Source of the DNA: Solirubrobacterales bacterium 70-9
Lineage (GTDB): Bacteria > Actinomycetota > Thermoleophilia > Solirubrobacterales > 70-9
Assembly: GCA_001898095.1 (NCBI GenBank)
Contig: MKSH01000144.1
Coordinates: forward strand, 2,353 to 9,127
Length of the DNA: 6,775 nt
Direction: 5' to 3'
Shown: piece by piece, positions 1 through 5,105 of the stretch
How the letters are laid out: every line of letters begins with the position of its first letter
Position numbering within the stretch: the first letter of the stretch is position 1
Made by a program: the position numbers and the translations under genes
The notes under the pieces: generated by a model
Told to the model about the DNA's origin: nothing
Databases searched by the model: none
Seen by the model: the letters and a program-made list of their open reading frames with translations, nothing else

Positions 1-884
1 AGCAGGTCGTCGGAGAGCTGGCTGAGGCGGTCGGTCTCCTCCGCGGCGGAGGCGAGCGCGGCGCGCAGTTCCTCCGGCGTGCGGCCCTCGGCGAGGGCGA
101 GCTCGAGCTCGGTGCGGAGGATCGCCAGCGGCGTGCGCAGCTCGTGGCCGGCGTCGGCGACGAAGGCCCGCTCGCGCTCCAGCGCGTCGCCGAGCCGGGC
201 CAGCATCTCGTTCAGCGTCTCCCCCAGGCGGGCGACCTCGTCGCGGGTGGCCGGGACCGGCAGCCGCTCTTCCGGGGCGGCGGTGGAGATCTCCTCGGCC
301 CGGGCGCGCATCGCCTCGACCGGGCGGAGCGCCGCGGCGGCCACCCAGTAGCCGGCGATCGAGGCGAGGATCAGCGCCGCCGGCAGGGCGATCAGCAGCA
401 GCTGCCGGAGATCCTCGGCGGACTCGTCGCGCGCCTCGGTCGAGGTGCCGACGACGACGATCCGCTTACCGGTGGGCGTATCGACGGGGACCGCAAGGAG
501 GCGCGAGCCGCCGTCGAGACTCGGCAGCGGGCCGCGGTCGAAGAACAGCGGCCCCTGGGCAGCCTCGCGCAACTGCCCTTCGTCGAGGAGCTGCTCGTCG
601 CCGACGACCGGCGAGGAGTCGAGCACCCGGCCGTCGGGATCGATCACCTCGGCGAAGCTGTCGTTCCTGCCGACCAGATGCTGTTCGCCCGCGGCGAGGC
701 TCGAGTCCTCGCGGCGGACGACGCCGGCGAGTTCGTCGGCGCGCGAGCGCAGCCCCGTGTCGAGCGCCGCGTTGACGTCGTTCTGGAACTGCAGGTAGAT
801 GAAGAAGCCGGTCCCGGCCAGCACCACGGCGATCACCGCGGCGAAGACCAAGGTGAGGCGGAGGCGGATCGAGAGCCGGCTCAG
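1..884 (-). CDS. Sensor histidine kinase, OmpR-partner type (3' part beyond the left edge)
   Basis: Membrane sensor kinase that should autophosphorylate and pass phosphate to the adjacent response regulator. About 294 residues are visible, with no stop before the window edge. In order: a short arginine-rich N-terminus; a first membrane helix (about residues 10-31); an extracytoplasmic sensor region (about 32-160); a second membrane helix (about 161-185); a HAMP linker (about 186-238, with the ALRPVEAM start and a DEVARLGETLNEML segment); and a HisKA H-box FVADAGHELRTPL with the phosphoacceptor His near residue 247 (codon 144-146). The ATP-binding domain lies outside the window. The start is uncertain. 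CTG at 884 overlaps the regulator's TGA, follows AAGGACGGAGG, and keeps the basic N-terminus in front of the first helix. The nearest standard start in frame is TTG at 851, which has no Shine-Dalgarno and would lose those charges. The overlap implies co-transcription and translational coupling with the regulator. The signal sensed is unknown. Confidence 0.9.
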   Translation of the reverse strand, partial: MSRLSIRLRLTLVFAAVIAVVLAGTGFFIYLQFQNDVNAALDTGLRSRADELAGVVRREDSSLAAGEQHLVGRNDSFAEVIDPDGRVLDSSPVVGDEQLLDEGQLREAAQGPLFFDRGPLPSLDGGSRLLAVPVDTPTGKRIVVVGTSTEARDESAEDLRQLLLIALPAALILASIAGYWVAAAALRPVEAMRARAEEISTAAPEERLPVPATRDEVARLGETLNEMLARLGDALERERAFVADAGHELRTPLAILRTELELALAEGRTPEELRAALASAAEETDRLSQLSDDL

Positions 885-1561
885 CGGCCTCCGTCCTTCC
901 GCAGTCTGTAGCCGGCGCCGCGCACCGTCTCGATCGACTTGCGCCCGAAGGGCACGTCGACCTTGCGGCGCAGGTAGCGGACGTAGACCTCGACGACGTT
1001 CGAGCGGTGCTCGAAGTCGTACTCCCAGGCCTGCTCGAGCAGCTGGGTCCGCGAGAGGACGTAACCGGCGTGGCGCATGAAGGTCTCCAGAAGCGTGAAC
1101 TCCTTCGAGGACAGATCGATCTCGGTGTCGCCGCGCCAGACCTGGCGGGTGCCGGGGTCGAGCTTCAGGTCGCCGGCTTCCATCACCGGCGGGCGCTCGA
1201 CCGTGCCGCGGCGGACGAGGGCGCGGAGGCGGGCGAGCAGCTCGGCGAAGGCGAAGGGCTTGACCAGGTAATCGTCGGCACCGCCGTCGAGCCCGGCGAC
1301 GCGGTCGTCGAGGGCGCCGCGCGCGGTCAGCATCAGCACCGGCGCCCAGACCCCGTCGCGGCGCAGGCGCCGGCAGGTCTCGAAGCCGTCGATCCCCGGC
1401 AGCATCACGTCGAGCACGACCGCGTCGTAGTCGGACGCCCCGGCCATCGCCAGGGCGCGCTCGCCTTCGCCGGCGACATCGACATTGAGCCCTTCCTCGC
1501 TGAGCCCGCGGCGGAGCAGCGCCGCCATCTTCACCTCGTCCTCGACGACCAAGATACGCAT
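881..1561 (-). CDS. OmpR/PhoB-family two-component response regulator
   Basis: DNA-binding response regulator of 226 residues, a normal length for the family. The receiver domain (about 1-115) starts MRILVVEDE and has acidic D8, phosphoacceptor D51 in VVLDVMLPG, switch T79 in LMLTARG, and K101 in the YLVKPF motif. The C-terminal winged helix (about 126-222) has the SSKEFTLLETFMRHAG, VEVYVRYLRRKVD and TVRGAGYRL signatures of the OmpR output domain. The start chosen is the ATG at 1561, because the receiver strand begins there. A longer frame from a TTG at 1657 would add 32 residues unlike any receiver domain. No clear Shine-Dalgarno precedes the ATG. The gene is the first of a two-gene unit with the sensor kinase and is divergent from the DedA gene. 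The inverted repeats in the shared spacer are possible self-regulatory sites. The regulon and orthology to named regulators such as MprA or PhoP cannot be decided here. Confidence 0.95.
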   Translation of the reverse strand: MRILVVEDEVKMAALLRRGLSEEGLNVDVAGEGERALAMAGASDYDAVVLDVMLPGIDGFETCRRLRRDGVWAPVLMLTARGALDDRVAGLDGGADDYLVKPFAFAELLARLRALVRRGTVERPPVMEAGDLKLDPGTRQVWRGDTEIDLSSKEFTLLETFMRHAGYVLSRTQLLEQAWEYDFEHRSNVVEVYVRYLRRKVDVPFGRKSIETVRGAGYRLRKDGGR

Positions 1562-1580
1562 ATGGCTGATCAGGATCGGC

Positions 1581-1627
1581 CATGAGTATGAAGGCAAGAT
1601 GAGAGCCAACTGATACTCGCTCTCATC
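1581..1627. promoter_or_regulatory. Interleaved inverted repeats in the regulator/DedA divergent spacer (putative operator)
   Basis: GATGAGAGC (1598-1606) and GCTCTCATC (1619-1627) form a perfect 9-bp inverted repeat with a 12-bp spacer. A second pair, GAGTAT (1584-1589) and ATACTC (1613-1618), is interleaved with it. On the minus strand the elements CTCATC and TTCATA start 11 bp apart, about one helical turn, the tandem spacing typical of OmpR-family dimer sites. The location between divergent genes suggests control of both the two-component operon and the DedA gene. The repeats are seen directly; their binding role is inference. I could not assign convincing -35/-10 hexamers on either strand. 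Confidence 0.4.
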
Positions 1628-1659
1628 CAGGCTTAAGGACCGCTCGCGACGGTTCAAAT

Positions 1660-2292
1660 ATGCCCTACGCCTCCGTCACCGATCTTGTCCTGAATCCCAT
1701 CGTCGAAGCCGCCACCGAATTCATCAGCTCGGCCGGCCTCCCCGCCGTCTTCGTCCTGATGACGCTGGAGTCGGCCTGCCTGCCGGTGCCGAGCGAGGCG
1801 ATCATGCTGTTCGCCGGCTTCGCCGTCTCGAAAGGCGAACTGACCTTGGCCGGGATCGTCATCGCCGGCGTGATGGGCAACCTGGTCGGCTCCTGGATCG
1901 GCTACGCGATCGGGTACTACGGGCGGACCGACCTGCTCGAACGCCACCGTCTCTTCCACGTCAGCCAGGAGCGGCTGCAGCAGGCCGAGGGCTGGTTCGA
2001 GCGCTACGGCGACGCGACCGTCTTCTTCTCGCGGATGCTGCCGATCGTGCGCACCTTCGTCTCGGTCCCGGCCGGGGTGGCGCGGATGCCGCTCGTCCGC
2101 TTCTCCGTCCTCACCACCCTCGGCTCGATCCCCTGGGTGCTGGCGCTCGCCCTGCTCGGCCAGAGCGTCGGCGACAACTGGGCGAGCTGGCGCCACAACC
2201 TCGGCTACCTCGACTATGTGGTGGCGGCGGCGATCCTCGCCGCCATCGGCTGGTGGCTGCTGAAGCGCCGCAACGACGCCGCCCCCGCCTGA
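1660..2292 (+). CDS. DedA-family (SNARE-associated/VTT) integral membrane protein
   Basis: Polytopic inner-membrane protein of 210 residues, the usual DedA size. Members of this family are linked to lipid-carrier or phospholipid flipping and envelope homeostasis. Visible hallmarks are the amphipathic re-entrant motif LESACLPVPSEAIM (about residues 36-49, with E37, P42, P44 and E46), the glycine-rich GNLVGSWIGYAIGYYG segment (about 73-88), the FFSRMLPIVRTFVSVPAG motif (about 122-139, with R125, P128 and R131), and hydrophobic helices near 148-167 and 187-203. The tail KRRNDAAPA is short and basic. ATG 1660 is the first start in the open frame. A purine-rich AAGGA at 1635-1639 is too far upstream to be a good Shine-Dalgarno, so initiation may be weak or the transcript short-leadered. 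The gene is divergent from the response regulator, so envelope-stress control by that system is plausible but unproven. The transported substrate cannot be read from the sequence. Confidence 0.93.
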   Translation: MPYASVTDLVLNPIVEAATEFISSAGLPAVFVLMTLESACLPVPSEAIMLFAGFAVSKGELTLAGIVIAGVMGNLVGSWIGYAIGYYGRTDLLERHRLFHVSQERLQQAEGWFERYGDATVFFSRMLPIVRTFVSVPAGVARMPLVRFSVLTTLGSIPWVLALALLGQSVGDNWASWRHNLGYLDYVVAAAILAAIGWWLLKRRNDAAPA

Positions 2293-2298
2293 CAAGAT

Positions 2299-2347
2299 GT
2301 TGATGGGCCGAAAAGCGCTCTATATCAGCGCTTTTCGGCCCATCAAC
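2299..2347. terminator. Perfect 21-bp hairpin between convergent DedA and TfoX genes (likely bidirectional terminator)
   Basis: Arms 2299-2319 and 2327-2347 are exact reverse complements over 21 bp, with a 7-base loop (CTATATC, 2320-2326). The stem holds GGGCCG, then AAAA, then GCGCT near the loop, so it pairs A4 against T4. It sits 6 bp after the DedA stop and 6 bp before the TfoX stop, exactly where a shared terminator for convergent genes would lie. No U-run follows the stem on either strand, so termination would be of the U-poor type common in high-GC actinobacteria, or the hairpin could protect mRNA 3' ends. A repeated genomic palindrome is the alternative. Confidence 0.8.
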
Positions 2348-2353
2348 GCCGAG

Positions 2354-2689
2354 CTACTTCGGCGGCAGGGTGGCGACGAAGGCGAGGGCGCGCTCGAGCC
2401 AGGCGTCGAGGTCGGCCTCGCCGGCGAGGGACTCGGACTCGACGAAGATCCAGCCGGGCATCTTCCGTCCCCGCATCTCCATCGGCTCCACCCCGGGCAG
2501 GGCGTGGACCTCGGCGGCGTCGTCGGGATCGGTGCGGACGAGGAGGCCGCCGGTGCGGGAGGCGGCGATCGTCAGGTTGCCGTCGACCATGAAGGCGAGC
2601 CCGCCGAACATGCGCTTCTCGGTCACCTCGCCCGCGCCCGGATCGAGCCGGTCCCGAATTTCGTCGGCGAGCTGCTCGTCGTAGGCCAT
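2354..2689 (-). CDS. TfoX/Sxy N-terminal-domain protein
   Basis: Small protein of 111 residues consisting of essentially one TfoX N-terminal domain. Seen are the MAYDEQLADEIRDRL opening helix, the core KRMFGGLAFMVDGNLTIAA (about residues 25-43), LLVRTDP (49-55) and the MRGRKMPGWIFVESESL segment, ending in a helix, DLDAWLERALAFVATLPPK. In gammaproteobacteria the full-length TfoX/Sxy protein co-activates competence genes. Stand-alone N-terminal-domain versions are widespread in actinobacteria and their role is not established, so competence should not be assumed. ATG 2689 is chosen because the domain begins there. A GTG at 2794 would add 35 proline- and arginine-rich residues with no family support. 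The Shine-Dalgarno is weak (CAGG just before the ATG). The gene is convergent with DedA and shares the hairpin terminator. Confidence 0.85.
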   Translation of the reverse strand: MAYDEQLADEIRDRLDPGAGEVTEKRMFGGLAFMVDGNLTIAASRTGGLLVRTDPDDAAEVHALPGVEPMEMRGRKMPGWIFVESESLAGEADLDAWLERALAFVATLPPK

Positions 2690-2704
2690 GCCTGAGTAAC
2701 TGTA

Positions 2705-2768
2705 GCCCCACCGGGGCCAACGCCTGGGTGGGCAGTCCTCCATCCCGGGGTGCCTTGTGCGGCACCTC
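2705..2768. other. Two small hairpins upstream of the TfoX-domain gene
   Basis: GCCCC (2705-2709) pairs with GGGGC (2713-2717) across a 3-base loop. GGTGCC (2749-2754) pairs with GGCACC (2761-2766) across a 6-base loop, and can be extended by one G-U and one G-C pair to 2747-2768. Both lie within 80 bp upstream of the TfoX start, in what would be its leader or promoter. Short GC stems are common by chance at this base composition, and no riboswitch consensus was recognised. A TACAGT at 2704-2699 (minus) resembles a -10 element but has no matching -35. Confidence 0.25.
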
Positions 2769-2820
2769 GGCGGTCGCTTGGGTCGCTCTGACACGCGATT
2801 CGCGACCGAAGGAGGACGGG

Positions 2821-2877
2821 ATGAGGAAGCGGAAGAGCGGCGCCGCGGCGTCGGCGATGGACTTGGTGGCGCCGTAG
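2821..2877 (+). CDS. Possible 18-residue small ORF with a strong Shine-Dalgarno
   Basis: ATG at 2821 is preceded by AAGGAGG (2809-2815) at 5-base spacing, the best plus-strand ribosome-binding site in this spacer. The frame encodes MRKRKSGAAASAMDLVAP and stops at TAG 2875-2877. The peptide is basic at its N-terminus and has no hydrophobic segment. It is antisense to the transcription of both neighbours and has no co-directional gene immediately downstream, so a leader-peptide role is not supported. It matches no family I recognise. A chance ORF in a GC-rich spacer is the main alternative. Confidence 0.2.
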   Translation: MRKRKSGAAASAMDLVAP

Positions 2878-2891
2878 CGGGGCGGCCCGCT
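2876..2891 (-). terminator. Weak hairpin at the stop codon of the membrane HTH gene
   Basis: AGCGGG and CCCGCT form a perfect 6-bp stem with a 4-base loop (2876-2881 with 2886-2891), beginning inside the stop codon of the minus-strand gene. No U-tract follows. The position fits a 3'-end signal for that gene, but the stem is short and could be chance. Confidence 0.25.
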
Positions 2892-3742
2892 CAGGGCGCG
2901 GCGGCGTTTTCGGCCGAGGCGGCGACCAGGTCGGCGATCGCGAGGCAGGCGTGACCGAGCTGGTAGCCGACCGCACCCGCCTGGACCTGGCCCGCGGCGA
3001 ACGTCAGCTCGGCGACGTCTTTGGCTTCCTCGGCGGAGCCCGCGGCAGGCGGGTGCTCGGCGACCTCGCTGGTGTAGTTGGCGGCGGTGGTGAGGCCGGA
3101 GCCGAAGCGTTCGAGCGCCAGGCTGACGCCTTCCGGGGCGGTCAGCGATTCGAGCCGCCCGCGCATGGTCTCGATCACCTCGAGGTAGCCGCGGGCGGTT
3201 TCGGCGCGGTTGCCGCCGGTGGCGGTCGGGGCGCCGGCGAGGGCTAGTTCGCAGTAGCCGGCGACCTGGGCGCGGTAGGCGGCTTCGGTCGGCACCTTCG
3301 TCGCCGGGGTGCTGGAGCCGAGGATGCCGGAGGTCGCCAGGACCGAGCCGGCGATGACGAGGATCAGGATCACCGAGGTGACCGCCGGCCGCAGCCAGGG
3401 GCGCGGCCTGCCGGGCTTCGGCGGCGCGGTGCGGGCCAGCCGTTCGGCCTCGGTCATCGGCCCGGTCGGCTCCTCCACCTGGATGTAGCCGCCCTCGATC
3501 GCCAACTCGACCAGGCGGGCGCGCTTCTGGTTGTGGGGCAGGCCTTCGATCCCGAACTTACGGTAGAGGGTGCGCAGGTGGCCCTTCACCGCGTCGACGC
3601 TGAGGAACGCCTCGTCGGCGATCTCCTGGTTGGTGGCCGGGGTGGCGAACGCGTTGCCGCCCGAGATCGGGCGGCAGAGCGCTGCGAGGATGCGATGCTG
3701 GGTATCGGTGAGGCGGACGTCGGTCGGGGAATCAGCATCCAT
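2891..3742 (-). CDS. Membrane-anchored HTH regulator with an extracytoplasmic C-terminal domain
   Basis: Protein of 283 residues with an unusual layout. Residues about 9-90 form a LuxR/winged-helix-like DNA-binding module: RLTDTQHRILAALCRP, then ATNQEIADEAFLSVDAVKGH as the helix-turn-helix, then LRTLYRKFGIEGLPHNQKRARL. I know similar modules from Thermoleophilia proteins, often joined to FHA or other signalling domains. A proline- and arginine-rich linker (about 91-118) leads to one membrane helix (about 119-141). The remainder (about 142-283) would lie outside, is Ala-rich and helical, and has two cysteines (C164 and C266) that could pair. This gives a one-component architecture like ToxR or CadC: cytoplasmic DNA binding controlled by an outside sensor. 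ATG 3742 has an AGGT 8 bases upstream. The gene is divergent from the secreted four-Cys protein, which may be its target or ligand. Function and signal are inferred; no named family is recognised for the outer domain. Confidence 0.8.
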   Translation of the reverse strand: MDADSPTDVRLTDTQHRILAALCRPISGGNAFATPATNQEIADEAFLSVDAVKGHLRTLYRKFGIEGLPHNQKRARLVELAIEGGYIQVEEPTGPMTEAERLARTAPPKPGRPRPWLRPAVTSVILILVIAGSVLATSGILGSSTPATKVPTEAAYRAQVAGYCELALAGAPTATGGNRAETARGYLEVIETMRGRLESLTAPEGVSLALERFGSGLTTAANYTSEVAEHPPAAGSAEEAKDVAELTFAAGQVQAGAVGYQLGHACLAIADLVAASAENAAAP

Positions 3743-3801
3743 AAGTTGACCTGCACCGTTACAAACAACGCCTACTTTTGTTCGTACCCCTGGAGAACGT
3801 G
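3743..3801. promoter_or_regulatory. Divergent promoter region between the membrane HTH gene and the secreted-protein gene
   Basis: This 59-bp spacer is clearly AT-richer than its surroundings and must hold the 5' signals of both genes. A TTGACC (3746-3751) resembles a plus-strand -35, but the best -10-like TACTTT (3773-3778) is 21 bp away, too far for a standard promoter. On the minus strand a TTGTTT is visible without a good partner. A short inverted pair, ACAAA (3761-3765) and TTTGT (3777-3781), could be part of an operator. GGAG at 3792-3795 is the Shine-Dalgarno for the plus-strand gene. Confidence 0.35.
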
Positions 3802-4218
3802 ATGAGAAACGCCCGCCAGATCAGCCGCCGCCTTGCCCTGCTGGGGAGCGCGATCCTGGCTCTGGGAGCGCTGTTCGCCGCAGTCGGCGCCGACGCCGCC
3901 GGCACTTTTGCCGCCCACGCCCAGCGCCCCGCCTACGACGCGAGCGCGCTCGAACTGCGCGGCCACGGCGGCTACACGACCGCCCGCAAGCACTCCGAAC
4001 TGCGGGTCACGGTCTGCCTGCAGAAGCGTCTCGGCGGCCGCGCCTTCTCGATCCGCTGCGAAACCGGGACCGGGGCCGGCCGGCGGGTGACCGCCGAAGT
4101 CAGTGTGCCGGGTTGCGTGAAGGGGAGCTGGCGGACGACCTCGACCGGCGAAGCGCTGAACCCGAAGGGCGAATGGGTCCACCAGGCGAGCGCCACCAGC
4201 GCTCCGTACACCTGCTGA
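3802..4218 (+). CDS. Small secreted four-cysteine protein, function unknown
   Basis: Exported protein of 138 residues. The N-terminus MRNARQISRRLALLGSAI leads into a hydrophobic stretch (about residues 11-30) and an Ala-rich cleavage region, with AxA sites after A32 or A40. The SRRLAL run is loosely Tat-like but lacks the usual Phe, so Sec export is at least as likely. The mature part has about 100 residues with four cysteines (72, 86, 105 and 138), enough for two disulfides. Alternating hydrophobic segments (ELRVTVCLQ, RRVTAEVSVPGC, GSWRTT) suggest a small beta-sandwich. The last cysteine is the final residue. ATG 3802 is chosen over the in-frame TTG 3778 because GGAG lies 6 bases upstream and the signal peptide starts there. 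The stop TGA shares one base with the start of the AraC gene, so the two are coupled. The divergent membrane HTH regulator may control it. No family is recognised. Confidence 0.8.
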   Translation: MRNARQISRRLALLGSAILALGALFAAVGADAAGTFAAHAQRPAYDASALELRGHGGYTTARKHSELRVTVCLQKRLGGRAFSIRCETGTGAGRRVTAEVSVPGCVKGSWRTTSTGEALNPKGEWVHQASATSAPYTC

Positions 4219-4643
4219 TGTCGCGCAGCGCAGAGGAGCGCAACCGCCGGCTGCTGCGCGCCCGCGACACGATCGACCGCTCCTACGCGACCCCGCTCGA
4301 CGTGGCGGCGCTCGCCCGCGTCGCCCACACCTCCCCCGCCCACTTCGCCCGCCAGTTCCGCGCCGTCTTCGGCGAGACGCCCCACCGCTACCTGCAGCGC
4401 CGGCGGATCGAGCGGGCGATGGAGCTGCTCCGCGACACCGATCGCTCGGTCACCCAGGTCTGCCTCGACGTCGGCTTCGCCAGCCTCGGCACGTTCAGCC
4501 GCACCTTCGGCGAGGTGGTCGGCGAGTCGCCCTCGGCCTACCGCGGACGGACCGTGGCGACTCAGCGCGCCGCCGGTCAGTACGTTCCCGCCTGCGTCGA
4601 GAAGACGCTGCGGCGCCCGGTCGGGGCGGGCGGGCCAAGGTGA
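4218..4643 (+). CDS. AraC-family transcriptional regulator, DNA-binding domain only
   Basis: Compact regulator of 141 residues. Residues about 12-110 form the two helix-turn-helix units of AraC/XylS proteins: first LDVAALARVAHTSPAHFARQ then FRAVFGETPHRYLQRRRIERAMELL, and second VTQVCLDVGFASLGTFSRTF with the closing GESPSAYR. There is no N-terminal ligand-binding or dimerisation domain. The C-terminal tail, about 30 residues with YVPACVEKTLRRP, resembles that of short AraC regulators found next to VOC genes in actinobacteria, as I recall them. ATG 4218 overlaps the previous stop (TGATG), so it is probably translated by coupling. The TTG 4113 extension is rejected because it would overlay the secreted-protein gene with no domain support. 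The likely target is its own operon or the VOC gene 48 bp downstream. Confidence 0.9.
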   Translation: MSRSAEERNRRLLRARDTIDRSYATPLDVAALARVAHTSPAHFARQFRAVFGETPHRYLQRRRIERAMELLRDTDRSVTQVCLDVGFASLGTFSRTFGEVVGESPSAYRGRTVATQRAAGQYVPACVEKTLRRPVGAGGPR

Positions 4644-4691
4644 GCAGTTTCGGAGAAGCGGCACCGGCCGCGGCGCTCTAGCGTCGGAGCC
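4644..4691 (+). promoter_or_regulatory. AraC-VOC spacer, possible internal promoter
   Basis: This 48-bp spacer holds TAGCGT at 4679-4684, matching the actinobacterial TANNNT -10 pattern, without a recognisable -35. CGGAG occurs twice (4651-4655 and 4685-4689). The second copy is only 2 bases from the VOC start codon, so it is a poor Shine-Dalgarno. If a promoter is present the VOC transcript would have almost no leader. Read-through from the AraC gene is the alternative. Confidence 0.25.
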
Positions 4692-5105
4692 ATGTTCAAA
4701 CACATCACCCACACCACGCTCTACGTACTCGACCAGGACGAGGCGCTCGAGTTCTACGTCGGCAAGCTCGGGATGGTCGTCAAGTCCGACGCCGACATGG
4801 ACGTGATGCGCTACCTCACCGTCACGCTGCCCGACGACGAGGGCCTCGAGCTGATGCTCCTCCTCCCCGGCCCGCCGCTGCACGACGAGGCGACCGCCGA
4901 GGCGGTGCGCGAACTCGTCGCCAAGGGTGGGGCCGGCGGCGGCGTGATCTTCGAGACCGACGACTGCGTCGGCACCTACGAGACGCTGCGCGCCAAGGGG
5001 GTCGAGTTCACCCAGGAGCCGACCGCGCGCTTCTACGGCACCGACTGCGCGCTGCGCGACCCCTTCGGGAACCCGCTGCGCTTCACCGAGCGTCCCGCCA
5101 CATGA
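4692..5105 (+). CDS. VOC (glyoxalase/bleomycin-resistance fold) family protein
   Basis: Protein of 137 residues, the usual size of a two-module VOC protein. The first beta-alpha-beta module is HITHTTLYVLDQDEALEFYV followed by KLGMVV (about residues 4-30), and LTVTLPDDEGLELMLLLPGP (about 42-61) follows. The second module is GGGVIFETDDCVGTYETLRA (about 82-101), then KGVEFTQEP and the hallmark LRDPFGNPLRF (about 121-131). Family members bind metals and act as lyases, isomerases, dioxygenases or drug-binding proteins. His7 and Glu133 sit where metal ligands are often found, but the second-module position that is often His reads GVIFE, so classic glyoxalase I chemistry is not assured. The substrate is unknown. 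Similar proteins are commonly paired with short AraC regulators, as here. The 3' end overlaps the convergent GNAT gene by 23 bp. Confidence 0.9.
   Translation: MFKHITHTTLYVLDQDEALEFYVGKLGMVVKSDADMDVMRYLTVTLPDDEGLELMLLLPGPPLHDEATAEAVRELVAKGGAGGGVIFETDDCVGTYETLRAKGVEFTQEPTARFYGTDCALRDPFGNPLRFTERPAT

Noticed and set aside
144..911. Long plus-strand open frame (255 codons) across the sensor kinase
   Set aside because: It is antisense to the kinase, whose HAMP and H-box motifs are clear on the minus strand. The plus-strand product is a low-complexity Arg/Gly/Asp-rich shadow caused by high GC at third codon positions.
1007..1585. Plus-strand open frame of 192 codons over the response regulator
   Set aside because: It is a shadow of the regulator, which has all receiver catalytic residues and an OmpR output domain in the opposite frame. 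The plus product has no recognisable domain.
1561..1657. Longer response regulator starting at TTG 1657
   Set aside because: The 32 extra residues are unlike any receiver-domain N-terminus and would run through the inverted repeats of the divergent spacer.
1654..2295. Minus-strand open frame of 213 codons over DedA
   Set aside because: Composition is Asp/Gly/His/Arg-rich with no domain. The plus strand has the full set of DedA motifs and membrane helices.
3972..4883. Minus-strand open frame of 303 codons opposite the secreted, AraC and VOC genes
   Set aside because: It spans three convincing plus-strand genes and their spacers and has no domain signature. It is a GC-driven antisense frame.
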